64,000 nucleotides of DNA. Origin: CAITWD01 sp963842065. GTDB taxonomy: Bacteria > Actinomycetota > Thermoleophilia > Miltoncostaeales > Miltoncostaeaceae. The DNA lies in contig CAWJEW010000008.1 of the NCBI GenBank assembly GCA_963842065.1, forward strand, positions 124,001-188,000, in the 5' to 3' direction. This document shows, piece by piece, positions 26,363-35,277 of this stretch (the first letter of the stretch is position 1; every line of letters starts with the position of its first letter). A model generated the notes under the pieces. The model saw nothing but the letters and a program-made list of their open reading frames with translations, did not search any database and had not been told where the DNA came from. Both the position numbers and the translations under genes were made by a program.

Positions 26363-27225
26363 TGTTCTCGGGCTTTATGACCAATGCCTGGGAAGTGGGA
26401 ACGATCGTGGCCATCGTGGCGGGCGTCGTCGGCTTCTTCGTGGTGCTTCGTGGCGCGGCCTTCCCTGCGCATGCGATTCCGAACGGTGCGTTTGCCGGTG
26501 CTGCGGGCGCAAATCTCATCGGCGTCAATCCGCTACTCGGCCTCGGCGTGTTCTCGCTGGTCGCGGCGCTCGGCATCGGATCGCTCGGCCGGCGCGGCAA
26601 GCCCGACGTCGCGACGGCGCTTGCGCTCGTGATGATGCTCGCGCTCGGGGCTGCCTTTCTGAGTCAAAGCACCGAATACGAACCGGAAATCTTCTCGCTG
26701 TTGTTCGGTGAGATCCTTGGCGTAAGCACATCGGAGATTCTGCCCATTGCACTTCTCGGTCTCGCCTGCATCGGCCTGGTTGGGCTGCTCTACCGTCGGC
26801 TCATGCTCACCTCGCTCATTCCCGAGGTCGCCGCGGCGAAGGGACTCCAGCCGCACAAGATCGAAATGGCGTTTCTCGTCGTGGTGGCCTTGGCAACGAC
26901 GATGACGGTCCCGGTCGTCGGCGCTCTACTGATCTTTACGTTGATGATCGGGCCCCCCGCGGCGGCCCGCTGTTTCACCGACCGACCGGGTCTTGCCATG
27001 CTCGGGTCGGTGGCGATTGCGCTCGTCACGGTGTGGTGCGCGATTGCATGCTCGTTCGAATCCAACTGGCCGGTGGGGTTCTTCGTCGCCATGTTCAGCG
27101 CGGCGTGGTTTGGCCTCGGGCGATCCTTTGCTGCGCTGCGTCGGGGCCGCAGCCGCCGGATTCGCATTCGAGGCGCACACCCGAATACGCCATCCAGGCC
27201 TGCCAGCGGCTACGGGGCGCCGTAG
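26362..27225 (+). CDS. Metal ABC transporter permease 2 (ZnuB-like)
   Basis: 287 residues of the same ABC-3 family: FFVVLRGAAFPAHAIPNGAF, LGRRGKPDVATALALVMML, AKGLQPHKIEMAFLVVVALA and GALLIFTLMIGPPAAARCF. Clearly diverged from permease 1. It starts inside the preceding stop (TGATG). The basic C-terminal tail (RRGRSRRIRIRG) is cytoplasmic. Last gene of the operon. Confidence 0.86.
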   Translation: MFSGFMTNAWEVGTIVAIVAGVVGFFVVLRGAAFPAHAIPNGAFAGAAGANLIGVNPLLGLGVFSLVAALGIGSLGRRGKPDVATALALVMMLALGAAFLSQSTEYEPEIFSLLFGEILGVSTSEILPIALLGLACIGLVGLLYRRLMLTSLIPEVAAAKGLQPHKIEMAFLVVVALATTMTVPVVGALLIFTLMIGPPAAARCFTDRPGLAMLGSVAIALVTVWCAIACSFESNWPVGFFVAMFSAAWFGLGRSFAALRRGRSRRIRIRGAHPNTPSRPASGYGAP

Positions 27226-27596
27226 GACCTCGGCGCGCCGTGCCCATTGGGGGGCGACCGGTGCGGATGCGCCGTGCGATTTGCCGCGTCGGCCATCGCG
27301 CTCAGGGTTGATGTCGCCGTCCGCGCACAGCGCGGTTGTGCTTACGGGCGCCTGATACCCGCGAGCCGCGGTCGAGCAGTGGCGGGGGTCGATGACGACG
27401 CCGGGAATGCGCCGTTCCGCTGCAGGTCGTGCCATGCAGGCCCCGGTTCGGTTTCACCTCGTGCGATACGGGTATATAACCATGTACACCCGGATCAGCG
27501 CGCGAGTCAGGAACCACTCTGGCCGCATCTCCGCCGCCGGGTGGTGGGCGATGCGAACGCGCACCGACTGGCGGGGGCGAGATAGGAGGACACACG
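27226..27596 (+). promoter_or_regulatory. Gene-free stretch with a probable promoter
   Basis: TATATAAC at 27473-27480 is one of the few AT-rich -10-like boxes in the region and lies about 117 nt before the COG4315 lipoprotein. A TAGGAGG ribosome site precedes that gene. The rest is featureless. Confidence 0.4.
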
Positions 27597-28103
27597 GTGA
27601 GCGTGCACACGCGAAGGCAGCGTCGGCTGGCGATGGGCGCAGTCATCGTCCTTGGGAGCGCGTGTGTCGCGGCAGGATGTGGGAGTAGCGGAAGTTCGGC
27701 GGCGACAACCACCAGCCAGACGAGTTCGGGCGGGACGACGATCGCGACCGGCACCGTCTCCGGCCTCGGTACGGTCCTGGTCGACGGGCAGGGGCACACG
27801 CTCTATATCTTCGAACCCGACAAACACGCATCCGTAACCTGTGTTGGAGCGTGCGCGTCCGTCTGGCCGCCGGTGCAACTGACCGCCGGCCAGACGCCGC
27901 AGGCCGGGGGGGGCGCCAAGCAGGCCCTCCTCAGCAGTGATCCCAACCCAGGCGGCGGCCGCGTCGTCACGTACGCAGGGTGGCCGCTCTACACGTACGC
28001 CGCCGACACGGCGCCTGGCGCCGCCCAGGGGCAGGCGCTCAACCTCAATGGCGGACTCTGGTACGTGATGTCGCCAACCGGGGCGGTCGTCACCACGCCG
28101 TGA
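27597..28103 (+). CDS. COG4315 secreted-repeat lipoprotein
   Basis: 168 residues, GTG start with TAGGAGG 8 nt upstream. Lipobox VAAGC, then a Ser/Thr-rich linker and two PF03640-type repeats: VLVDGQGHTLYIFEPDKHAS with CVGACASVWPPV, and VVTYAGWPLYTYAADTAPG with GGLWYVMSPTG. Members of this family are extracytoplasmic, of unknown function, and sometimes lie near redox or metal genes. A larger relative is encoded at 43671-44669. Confidence 0.85.
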   Translation: MSVHTRRQRRLAMGAVIVLGSACVAAGCGSSGSSAATTTSQTSSGGTTIATGTVSGLGTVLVDGQGHTLYIFEPDKHASVTCVGACASVWPPVQLTAGQTPQAGGGAKQALLSSDPNPGGGRVVTYAGWPLYTYAADTAPGAAQGQALNLNGGLWYVMSPTGAVVTTP

Positions 28104-28695
28104 ACGCGGGCCGTCGCATCACAGGACGGGTGGGGGCCTCGGGTTCGTGCGGCGTGACGTCGAGGCGTCGCGACCAGGGCATCTTCGAGCGTACGGCGAG
28201 CTGACCCCCAAGGCGACAGCGCAGGCCGAGATCAACGCCGCCGGACTCGCCACCCTCATCCCCGCACTCGGGGAACGTGTCGGGCGCACCGAGACCTGAC
28301 GCCACGACCGGCCGCAGCGTCGATGGCGGTGGTCAGGTGACGCGTCGACGCCGGTGAGCCCGACGGCCTGCGTCGCGCGACGCTGCCGATGCACCCTGCG
28401 ACGACACAGACGCCGGGAACGTTGATCCGCGGCCGGGGGGCGGCGTCTCGGCGCCGACACCCTCGCCATGATCGGCAACGGCCGTAGCGGTGAGATGGCA
28501 CTGGTCGACGGCGCCCCGGGGTATCTGCGCGATCGGTTCCGAGGGCGCGGCCGCCGGTTCGGTGCGATCCGCCGACATCCTCGTGGGATCGATCGGTGCG
28601 ACGCCCGTTGGGAGAAAACGCTTCCAAGACCGAGCACCACAAGCGCTTGGGATCATCCCGTGGGCGCAGCGCCGCGCGACAGGTTTGGAACATGC
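28104..28695. other. 592 bp without a recognised gene
   Basis: Open frames are all Arg/Pro/Ser-rich shadows without domains. No hairpin or promoter stands out. Confidence 0.4.
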
Positions 28696-29721
28696 ATGCA
28701 GTCAACCCGGCCTCGACGGTCTCGTGCGCCCGACCGGACACGACGCCGGCGCGTCGCGGCGCTGGGCGCGGTGGTCGCGCTTGTCGTCGCGACAACGATT
28801 GCGATCGGCTGGGGCGCTGGCGGTCCTTCACGCCCGGCGATCAAGATCAGTGCCGTCACGCCCACAACGACCAGCGCGACCGCCGCCACGCCGCCAACAA
28901 TCCTCCCCTTGGTGCGGACGACCGCCGATATACGATGGCGCAACCCCGAGCCATGGGCGGGGGCTCCTGCCCCGCTACTCGTCGCCAGTTTCCCGGTCGA
29001 TGCTTCGGGCGATCGGGCGTACGTCGCCTGGATCCGCGCAAGCCGGACCGAGTTGGCCCTGTATCCCGGCTATGAGGGCCCGGGACCCAGTGTCCTTCCG
29101 CGGGGTCGGGAGATGGTCCCGGTCTCAGCACGGTCCAAGCTGCTCTCCACGTTCAATGCCGGGTTCTATGAGGCCGCCGGGCCCGCCGGGTTCTTCGTTG
29201 ACGGCCGCCTGTATGACCCAATGGTCCGCGGACTCGCCGCCGTGGTCCAGTCCACGAACGGTACGGTTGACATCGCTCCGTGGACTGGCGGCGCACGGCC
29301 TGGCCCCGACATTGTCGTTGCGCGTCAGAATCTCCGGCTGATCGTCGACGCGGGGCGGCCCACGCCTGCGGCCGCCGGATCGTACGTCTGGGGCGCAACG
29401 CTCGGTGGCGTCGCAGCAACGTGGCGGTCAGCGCTCGGCGTCGACCGCCACGGAAACCTGATCTACGCGGCAGGGCCGAACCAGACAGCTCCAAGCCTCG
29501 CCCGGCTCATGGTCCACTCCGGCGCAATCCGTGCGATGGAGCTCGACATCAACCCCGCCTGGCCTGCCCTCATGACCTTTGGCGGCCCACATGCTGCGGC
29601 GCCGAGCCTTTTCGTGCAAAACCCCAATCAGGGGGCGACCCGTTTTTTGACGCTGAGCAAGAAGGACTTCTTCGCGATCTATCTTCGGACGGCTGCCGAA
29701 CTCACGCACGTGCCGTATTGA
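28696..29721 (+). CDS. Exported phosphodiester glycosidase-fold protein (NAGPA/DUF2233)
   Basis: 341 residues. A basic N-terminus (SRAPDRTRRRRVAALG) and one hydrophobic helix (VVALVVATTIAIGW) form a signal anchor, with a Thr-rich spacer. The catalytic-fold motifs FNAGFYEAAGPAGFFVDG, ALGVDRHGNLIYAAG and AIRAMELDINPAWPALMTF match the NAGPA family (phosphodiester glycosidase, exopolysaccharide-related). It probably acts on a sugar phosphodiester in the envelope. ATG 28696 is chosen because the preceding 76 codons lack family character. Confidence 0.82.
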   Translation: MQSTRPRRSRAPDRTRRRRVAALGAVVALVVATTIAIGWGAGGPSRPAIKISAVTPTTTSATAATPPTILPLVRTTADIRWRNPEPWAGAPAPLLVASFPVDASGDRAYVAWIRASRTELALYPGYEGPGPSVLPRGREMVPVSARSKLLSTFNAGFYEAAGPAGFFVDGRLYDPMVRGLAAVVQSTNGTVDIAPWTGGARPGPDIVVARQNLRLIVDAGRPTPAAAGSYVWGATLGGVAATWRSALGVDRHGNLIYAAGPNQTAPSLARLMVHSGAIRAMELDINPAWPALMTFGGPHAAAPSLFVQNPNQGATRFLTLSKKDFFAIYLRTAAELTHVPY

Positions 29722-30423
29722 GGCCCGCACCCTGTGGTTGACACGCCGCGTTCTCGATTTCGATGACTGCCGAAGCCCTGGCGGCGCGGCCCGCGAATCG
29801 TCGCGTCCGCGGTCCGCGTGTTGGCCCCGGGAGCAGAGGGTGAGCGGTGGCGGGCGCGACGATCGACGATCCCGCGCCGGTGGCGAGGCCTGGCGCGATT
29901 CGGACGGTTGTCTCGCGCGCATCGAGGTAGGTGCCGCGGGAACGGGATGCGCGTCGACGAGCTGGATGACGCTTGGTGCTTGCTCTGGTCGTTGCCCAGT
30001 CGCAAAGCCGAGGCACCCAACCCCCACCGCAAACCCGTCTGCAGGGAGCGGACCAGTCGCCTCGCGAAGCGTTGTCGCCACGCGCGATGTCTTGCCGGGA
30101 AGGCCGGATCGTGCGAGTCGAGGCCCACGATCCGCCTGCTTTGGACCGACGTCGGCACCGTCGCCGGCTACGTCGATGTCCTCACCGACACACGAGTCGC
30201 CGAGGGCGTCCCCGTCGGCCGCCCGCGTCGACTAGCGTTGACCAATCACGATGGAAATGCCTTCTGACATGGGGATGGTGAATGACGAGACCCCGACTCG
30301 TGCTCCGGATCCCACGACTTTCCGTCGCTCCGACGACGACGGAGAGGCCGCTCTGACGGCGGCACCCTGGAGGTCCGGCGCCGCTCCGGCGGGCCCCGTC
30401 GACGAGTCCCTGGGGCCCTTGGG
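29722..30423. other. 702 bp without a recognised gene
   Basis: Convergent intergenic region between the glycosidase and the trehalose synthase gene. Long but compositionally shadow-like frames on both strands; no domain, RNA gene or clear terminator found. Confidence 0.4.
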
Positions 30424-31887
30424 CTAGAGCGCGCTCACGAACAGGCGCCCGTACTGCACCAGGTGCCGATCCCCGAGGGACTCGCTGGTGGCCCGCTCCT
30501 GGGCGGCGCGGCCCAGCCGCTCGGAATCGCCGGGATCTCGGAGCAACGCGGAGACGGCACGTCCAAAGCTCGCGAGGTCGGTCGGGTCATCCAGTAGCAA
30601 CCCGTTCTCGCCGTCGCTGATCTGATCGACGATGCCCCCGACCGCACTCGCGACGACCGGCCGGGCCTTCCACATCGCCTCCGTGACGGTGAGGCCAAAG
30701 CCCTCGGCGAGGCTCTTCTGCACGACGATGCGTGCGTGTCGCTGAAGGGCGTTGACGATCGCGGCTTGCTCATCGGTGTCGGCCATCGGCAGACATGCCA
30801 GGTGCACCCTGGTGCGCTCCGAGTGCGGCAGCTGGCGCCATCCCCGGATGCATTCTGCGAGGACCGCGTTCGCTTCGGGATCGTCGGCGATCCCCGTGAC
30901 AATCGGTCCGGCGAGCACGAGGTGTGCACCGAGCCCAGGGTCGACGTGCTCGGCAAAGCCTGCCATCACGCCCTCCATGTCCTTCAGGCGATCCCAGCGC
31001 GAGACCTGAACGACAAGCGGGGCTTCCGGCGGCGGCGGTGGCCCGGTCTGGAGGATGTCGACGTGTCGGTTGATGCGTCCCGGTGATCCGTCACTGCGTG
31101 CAAACGGAACATCCGGCGGGCGCCCACCGTCGCCAAGAAGTCCGACGTAGCCCAGCGTCGAGCGCACGGTTCGGCGTGACATCGGTTGGTTCTTGGGTGA
31201 GAAGGGGTCGATCGAGGGCGGGATGACGGTGATTCCCTCCGGGTCCGCCCAGGGAGGCGCGAACGCTGCGCGGGACACCACATAGCGCTCGACCCCATCA
31301 AGATACGGACGAAGAAAGTCCCAGGCGCGCCGGGTCCATTCGTTCGGGGCGTCACAGCCAACGTGGCACCGCCAGATCACACGTGCACCCGCAGCGGCGA
31401 GGACGGCCGCGAGGCCAGCGGGCTGGGGATCGTGGAGCACGACGATGTCTCCCCGGCGGACGAGCGTCAGCAGCTCGTTCGCGTTCTCGTGCAGCACCTG
31501 CTCATAGCGCCAACGCTCGGGCTCTCCGAGTGGGCCACCGTCGCCGGGCCCCCCGTAGAGCCCGTTGTGGATGCGCTTGGTGATCTCAAAGAACGCGTGG
31601 TCGCCCTGGATCACGAGCCACCTCGCGTCGATGCCGGCCCCGCGCACGTACGCGAGCAGGGAGACCAGCATCTCCGCGACTCCTCCGCCTGCCGCGGTCG
31701 AGTTGATGTTGATCACCGCACGCCCCGTCAGCGCTGCCTGAGCGGCCTCGGCGACGTGCTCAAGCGTCGACATTCGTTCGGCCCCGATAAGGGGGGCCAG
31801 ACGCGCGACGTCGACCGCCTGGACCTGCACCTCATGCAATCGCGTCTGTGGCGTCGCGATCCCCCCTGTCGTCTCAGCGGGGTGCAC
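30424..31887 (-). CDS. treT: Trehalose synthase TreT-like GT4 glycosyltransferase
   Basis: 487 residues. An N-terminal domain of the TreT/trehalose-phosphorylase branch (INSTAAGGGVAEMLVSLLAY, DIVVLHDPQPAGLA, VIWRCHVGCDAPNEWTRRAW) and a GT-B C-terminal domain with the donor-binding signature QKSLAEGFGLTVTEAMWKAR followed by PVVASAVGGI. Such enzymes form trehalose from NDP-glucose and glucose, reversibly. GTG start at 31885-31887. It lies about 2 kb from a glycan operon on the same strand but is separate. Confidence 0.85.
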   Translation of the reverse strand: MHPAETTGGIATPQTRLHEVQVQAVDVARLAPLIGAERMSTLEHVAEAAQAALTGRAVININSTAAGGGVAEMLVSLLAYVRGAGIDARWLVIQGDHAFFEITKRIHNGLYGGPGDGGPLGEPERWRYEQVLHENANELLTLVRRGDIVVLHDPQPAGLAAVLAAAGARVIWRCHVGCDAPNEWTRRAWDFLRPYLDGVERYVVSRAAFAPPWADPEGITVIPPSIDPFSPKNQPMSRRTVRSTLGYVGLLGDGGRPPDVPFARSDGSPGRINRHVDILQTGPPPPPEAPLVVQVSRWDRLKDMEGVMAGFAEHVDPGLGAHLVLAGPIVTGIADDPEANAVLAECIRGWRQLPHSERTRVHLACLPMADTDEQAAIVNALQRHARIVVQKSLAEGFGLTVTEAMWKARPVVASAVGGIVDQISDGENGLLLDDPTDLASFGRAVSALLRDPGDSERLGRAAQERATSESLGDRHLVQYGRLFVSAL

Positions 31888-32529
31888 GACGCCGTGCGGA
31901 GATCTCCTGGAGCCGCACCCTCTGCCGCTCCGCAGCTTACGCGTCGCGGCGCGCCGTCGTGCGCGCCGGCCTCGACGGCAACCGTCAGCGACAGGCGTGG
32001 CAATTCGTCGGAGTCGCGCAGCACCCCGACGTACCGAGGGGCCAGGGATGAGGTGTCACCGGTCTCGGACCGGATCCCCGCACCGACCCGCACCAGCTGT
32101 GGGTGTGCCGCGCGGCATCCAGATACACCCAGACTGCCGCTGCGAGGCCTCGCCACGCCACAAACAGACACGCACATGAAGGACGGTTTGGAGTGGCCGG
32201 CCCGGGAGTCGAACTGGGGATGCGACGATGTTCCGTCATTCGTACGCCGGTGCCGACGTCGAGTGTCCGTCGGCATGCCGGGTGCGGCCCCGGTGGGCCC
32301 TCAGCGCGTCGTCGTCCCCTCGGCGCGCGCATGTGTCGGGCCCTACCGCCGCCCCGCACACGCCGCCGCGGACGCATCGAGCCGTGAGTCCGCCGACAGG
32401 TGCGCATCGACCCAGGCGGTCATGTTGCGCCGGGCTGGCGTTGCCTGTCTGCCATCCGGCCGGCCGCCTACAGTCACGCTGCGACCTGCGTTGTCTCGGT
32501 GTCGCGTGTGCCGATGCAAAGGGTGTGCC
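31888..32529. other. Gene-free region carrying the oldest tRNA-Phe fragment
   Basis: No gene recognised. It holds a diverged tRNA-Phe 3' fragment (separate entry at 32194) and no clear hairpin beside it. Confidence 0.4.
32194..32239 (-). repeat. tRNA-Phe 3'-half remnant, copy 1 (most diverged)
   Basis: Aligns without gaps to the clean copy at 57186 over 46 nt, with 12 differences. The T-loop core (GTCGAACTGGGGA on the + strand) and the anticodon-arm end (ACGAT..TTC.GTC.T) are kept. 13 kb from the next copy. Read as an old attachment-site remnant. Confidence 0.55.
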
Positions 32530-32898
32530 GTGGCGTCACTGGCCGACCAGGTCTCTCAACGGGGGTCGCTGCCCTGGCTGTACGGGAGCCTCGACGGTCG
32601 AATCGGCCGTCAGGCCTACTGGATCGGCAGTCTGATCGCGGCGGGCGTCAGCATCGTCAACAATGTCGTCCTCGACCGCATCTTCATCGGGTACCTGGTC
32701 GATATCGCGCTCGTCTACGTGGGTGTTTGCGTCACGGGAAAGCGCTTCCATGATCGCGGCAAGTCCGCCTGGTGGTGTCTGATCGCGCTGGTTCCCCTCG
32801 TTGGATGGATCTGGATCCTGATCGATGCAGGAATCTTGGAGGGAATGCACGGTCCCAACCACCACGGCACCGAACCGATCAGGACTCCATTCGGCTGA
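32530..32898 (+). CDS. DUF805 membrane protein
   Basis: 122 residues, GTG start. LDGRIGRQAYWIGSLIAAGV, VTGKRFHDRGKSAWWCLIAL and VPLVGWIWILIDAGILEG are the DUF805 hallmarks: three to four membrane helices with the conserved RxxYW and RxHDxGxS..W motifs. A C-terminal cytoplasmic tail (HGPNHHGTEPI) follows. Function unknown. Confidence 0.82.
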   Translation: MASLADQVSQRGSLPWLYGSLDGRIGRQAYWIGSLIAAGVSIVNNVVLDRIFIGYLVDIALVYVGVCVTGKRFHDRGKSAWWCLIALVPLVGWIWILIDAGILEGMHGPNHHGTEPIRTPFG

Positions 32899-33004
32899 GC
32901 CGGGAGGATTGAACCGGACGCGTCGCCGCGGTGTGGCAACGCGCACAACGGCCTGGACGCCTGACAGCGTCGCGATTGGCGCGGCACCCACCTCCCTGGG
33001 CGAT

Positions 33005-34244
33005 CTACACGTCGTTCATCGCGTCGTCAGCGGTTGCGCCGTGGCAGGCGGTTCCGTTCGCCCCATCGCAGTAACGGCGGTACAGACGCGCCAGCTGCGC
33101 GTCCCGATCGGCATAAAACTCTTCGGGACCGATGTCGAACCAGCTCAGGCTGCTCGCGGTGCTGCGACGCCGATCGGAACGCGCGGATACTTCGGCGACG
33201 GCTGGCTTCGGTGCACCGTCAGCCCGCCATAGACCGAAGGTGCGTTCGTGGACAGGCAGGTCCAGCGGGGCACCGGCGAAAAGCGGCGTGGCGTAATCGC
33301 TGAAGCACCACACTACGGCTCCCATGGCGCCCTGCGTCCAGAGCGCATCGATTACCGAGCCCGTGTACTCCGCAGCGAGGCGTTCGTCGACGGCCATCGA
33401 GCTGGCCGGCCCGGCGATGGGGATGGTGGGCAGACCGAACTCCTCGAAGAGCACAGGAGTGCCGCCTGCCAGCCAGCGCGTGAGGAGCTCCAGGAATGGC
33501 ACCACCCGGGTATCCGCCGGCCCCGCTGACCATGCGGCGTAGATGGGATAGCCGTGCATGGACACGAACGTCGCACCAGCGGGCGACCTCTGCGGGACCA
33601 ATGCCGCGGTCTTCCTCGAGATCTTCCATGTGGATCCCGAGCGTCAGCAGCCGACCTGGGTCGCGCCGCCGGATCGCCCCGGTCATGCGCTCCAACCAGG
33701 CCTCGGCCGTGGATGTGTCCGGCGGCACCGTGCAGTTGGAGTTCTCGTTACCGAGATCCCACGCCCACACCGCCGGGTGGCCGGAGAGCGCACCGGCGGC
33801 GGCGGCGGCGAGCCGCTCCTGGGCGGCGACAACGTCGGCATCCGAGTACCAATTGCGCACGCCGCATCCGGGCGCTTGGACCCGACCCCCCGATACGACG
33901 CGAAAGCGCCGATCACCCGCCGCTCCACCGACGGCCCACGGCGGGATCCAGTTCACGCCGCTCATGTGCCCGGTGAACAGGGTCACGATCAGCTCCGCAC
34001 CTGCCTCGGTCGCGGCATCGGCGGCGTCAACCAGTCGCGCGAGGATGCGGCTGTCGATGCGTCTGGCCGCGGGCTGTGCGTCCTCCCAGCGAAGAAACAC
34101 CCTGATCGTGTCGATCCCCGCGCCGGCGATGCGCTGGAAGTCGCGTCTGGTGATCGCCTGGTCGTAGTCGGCGAGCCACGCCATCGCCGTGGACGCGGGC
34201 CAGTAGTTGACGCCGAGGCGGAAGCGGCCCGGGTCAGCTCCCAC
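33005..34244 (-). pseudogene. Cellulase-fold glycoside hydrolase, one frameshift
   Basis: About 410 residues when joined. Frame 1 (34244 to about 33590): GVNYWPASTAMAWLADYD, TIRVFLRWEDAQP, LIVTLFTGHMSGVNWIPPW and the acid/base motif WDLGNENSNC. Frame 2 (about 33590 to 33005): FVSMHGYPIYAAWSAG, the nucleophile in PVLFEEFGLPT, GAVVWCFSDYATPLF and a C-terminal extension. This is a clan-A (GH5/beta-mannanase-like) TIM barrel. A single base change near 33580 joins the halves. GTG 34244 overlaps the stop of the upstream GT4 gene by 11 nt; it is the last gene of a five-gene operon. The rest is so well kept that the shift may be a sequence error. Confidence 0.75.
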
Positions 34245-35277
34245 CGTTGAGCACCCGTTCGTAGACCTTGAGGTAGGCATCGACCATGCGATCGCGACCG
34301 AATCGGGCGATGGCCTCCTCGCGGATGGCGGTGCGCTCGAGCGCTCGGACCTGGCTCACGGCGCCGATGGCCTCGTCGACGCTGTTCACGAGGATGCCGG
34401 TGCGCATGTCGTCGATCAGCTCCGGCATCGACCCGCGTCGCGTGGCGATGACCGGCGTTCCGCACGCCATGGCTTCGATGGTGCTGAAACCAAATGGCTC
34501 CTCGAAGTTGATGAGGTGAAGCAGGGCGAGGGCCCCGCCGAGCAGCGCATCGCGTTCCTCCCGCCCGACGGAGCCTACGTACCGAACGCGCTCGCCATCA
34601 AGACGGGGCGCGATCGACGCATCAAAGTACTCGCGGTCCTGGATGATGCCGGCCATCACCAGTGGGAGACCCACGCGGGTGGCGACGTCGATCGCCTCGA
34701 CCGCCCCCTTGTCGGGATGGATGCGGCCAAAAAACAGGAGGTACGTCCCGGCCGACGCCTGCAAGGTGAACGCGTCGGTGTCGATCCCGTGGTGGATGGT
34801 GGCGAGGTAGTCGAGGTCGGGATGGCGGTCTGTCTCGCTAATCGCGACGTATCCGGAGCGGGCGTTGTACTTCTTGAACACCGGGAGGATGCGCGGCGAC
34901 GAGAACCCGTGGATGGTCGTGAGCACCGGGGTCGACACGAGCTCGGAATAGGTCAGTGGGAGAAAATCGAAGCTATTGTGAATGAGGTCGAACTCGGCGG
35001 CCCGCTCGAAGACCTCGGCGATATGCAGACATTCGCAGACCTTGGGGTCCGTGCCCGAATCCTCCGAGTACCCGCGCGGGATGACCGAGACGAGGCGGGC
35101 AGCCGTCGCTGAGTCGCCCGTCGCGAAGAGCGTGACGTCCGCCCCCCGCTCGACGAGGCCCTCGGTGAGCAGGGACGCAAACTGCTCCCAGGGCCCGTAG
35201 TGCCAAGGAGGGGTGCGCCAGGAGATCGGTGCCAGAACGGCGACTCGCAACGACGACCCGGTGCCGATGGCGGTCAT
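34234..35277 (-). CDS. GT4 glycosyltransferase
   Basis: 347 residues, GT-B fold. N-terminal PISWRTPPWHYGPWEQFASL and FDLIHNSFDFLPL; C-terminal LLFFGRIHPDKGAVEAIDVA and the signature LINFEEPFGFSTIEAMACGT followed by PVIATRRGSMPE. The His-Pro-Asp-Lys-Gly step is typical of GT4 enzymes linked to GH130. The ATG overlaps the GH130 stop (TGATG). Substrate probably a nucleotide sugar; specificity unknown. Confidence 0.87.
   Translation of the reverse strand: MTAIGTGSSLRVAVLAPISWRTPPWHYGPWEQFASLLTEGLVERGADVTLFATGDSATAARLVSVIPRGYSEDSGTDPKVCECLHIAEVFERAAEFDLIHNSFDFLPLTYSELVSTPVLTTIHGFSSPRILPVFKKYNARSGYVAISETDRHPDLDYLATIHHGIDTDAFTLQASAGTYLLFFGRIHPDKGAVEAIDVATRVGLPLVMAGIIQDREYFDASIAPRLDGERVRYVGSVGREERDALLGGALALLHLINFEEPFGFSTIEAMACGTPVIATRRGSMPELIDDMRTGILVNSVDEAIGAVSQVRALERTAIREEAIARFGRDRMVDAYLKVYERVLNGGS

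Noticed and set aside
32194..32239. A different tRNA's 3' end
   Set aside because: Base-by-base alignment to the tRNA-Phe fragment over 46 nt leaves only 12 differences without gaps, so it is an old copy of the same repeat.
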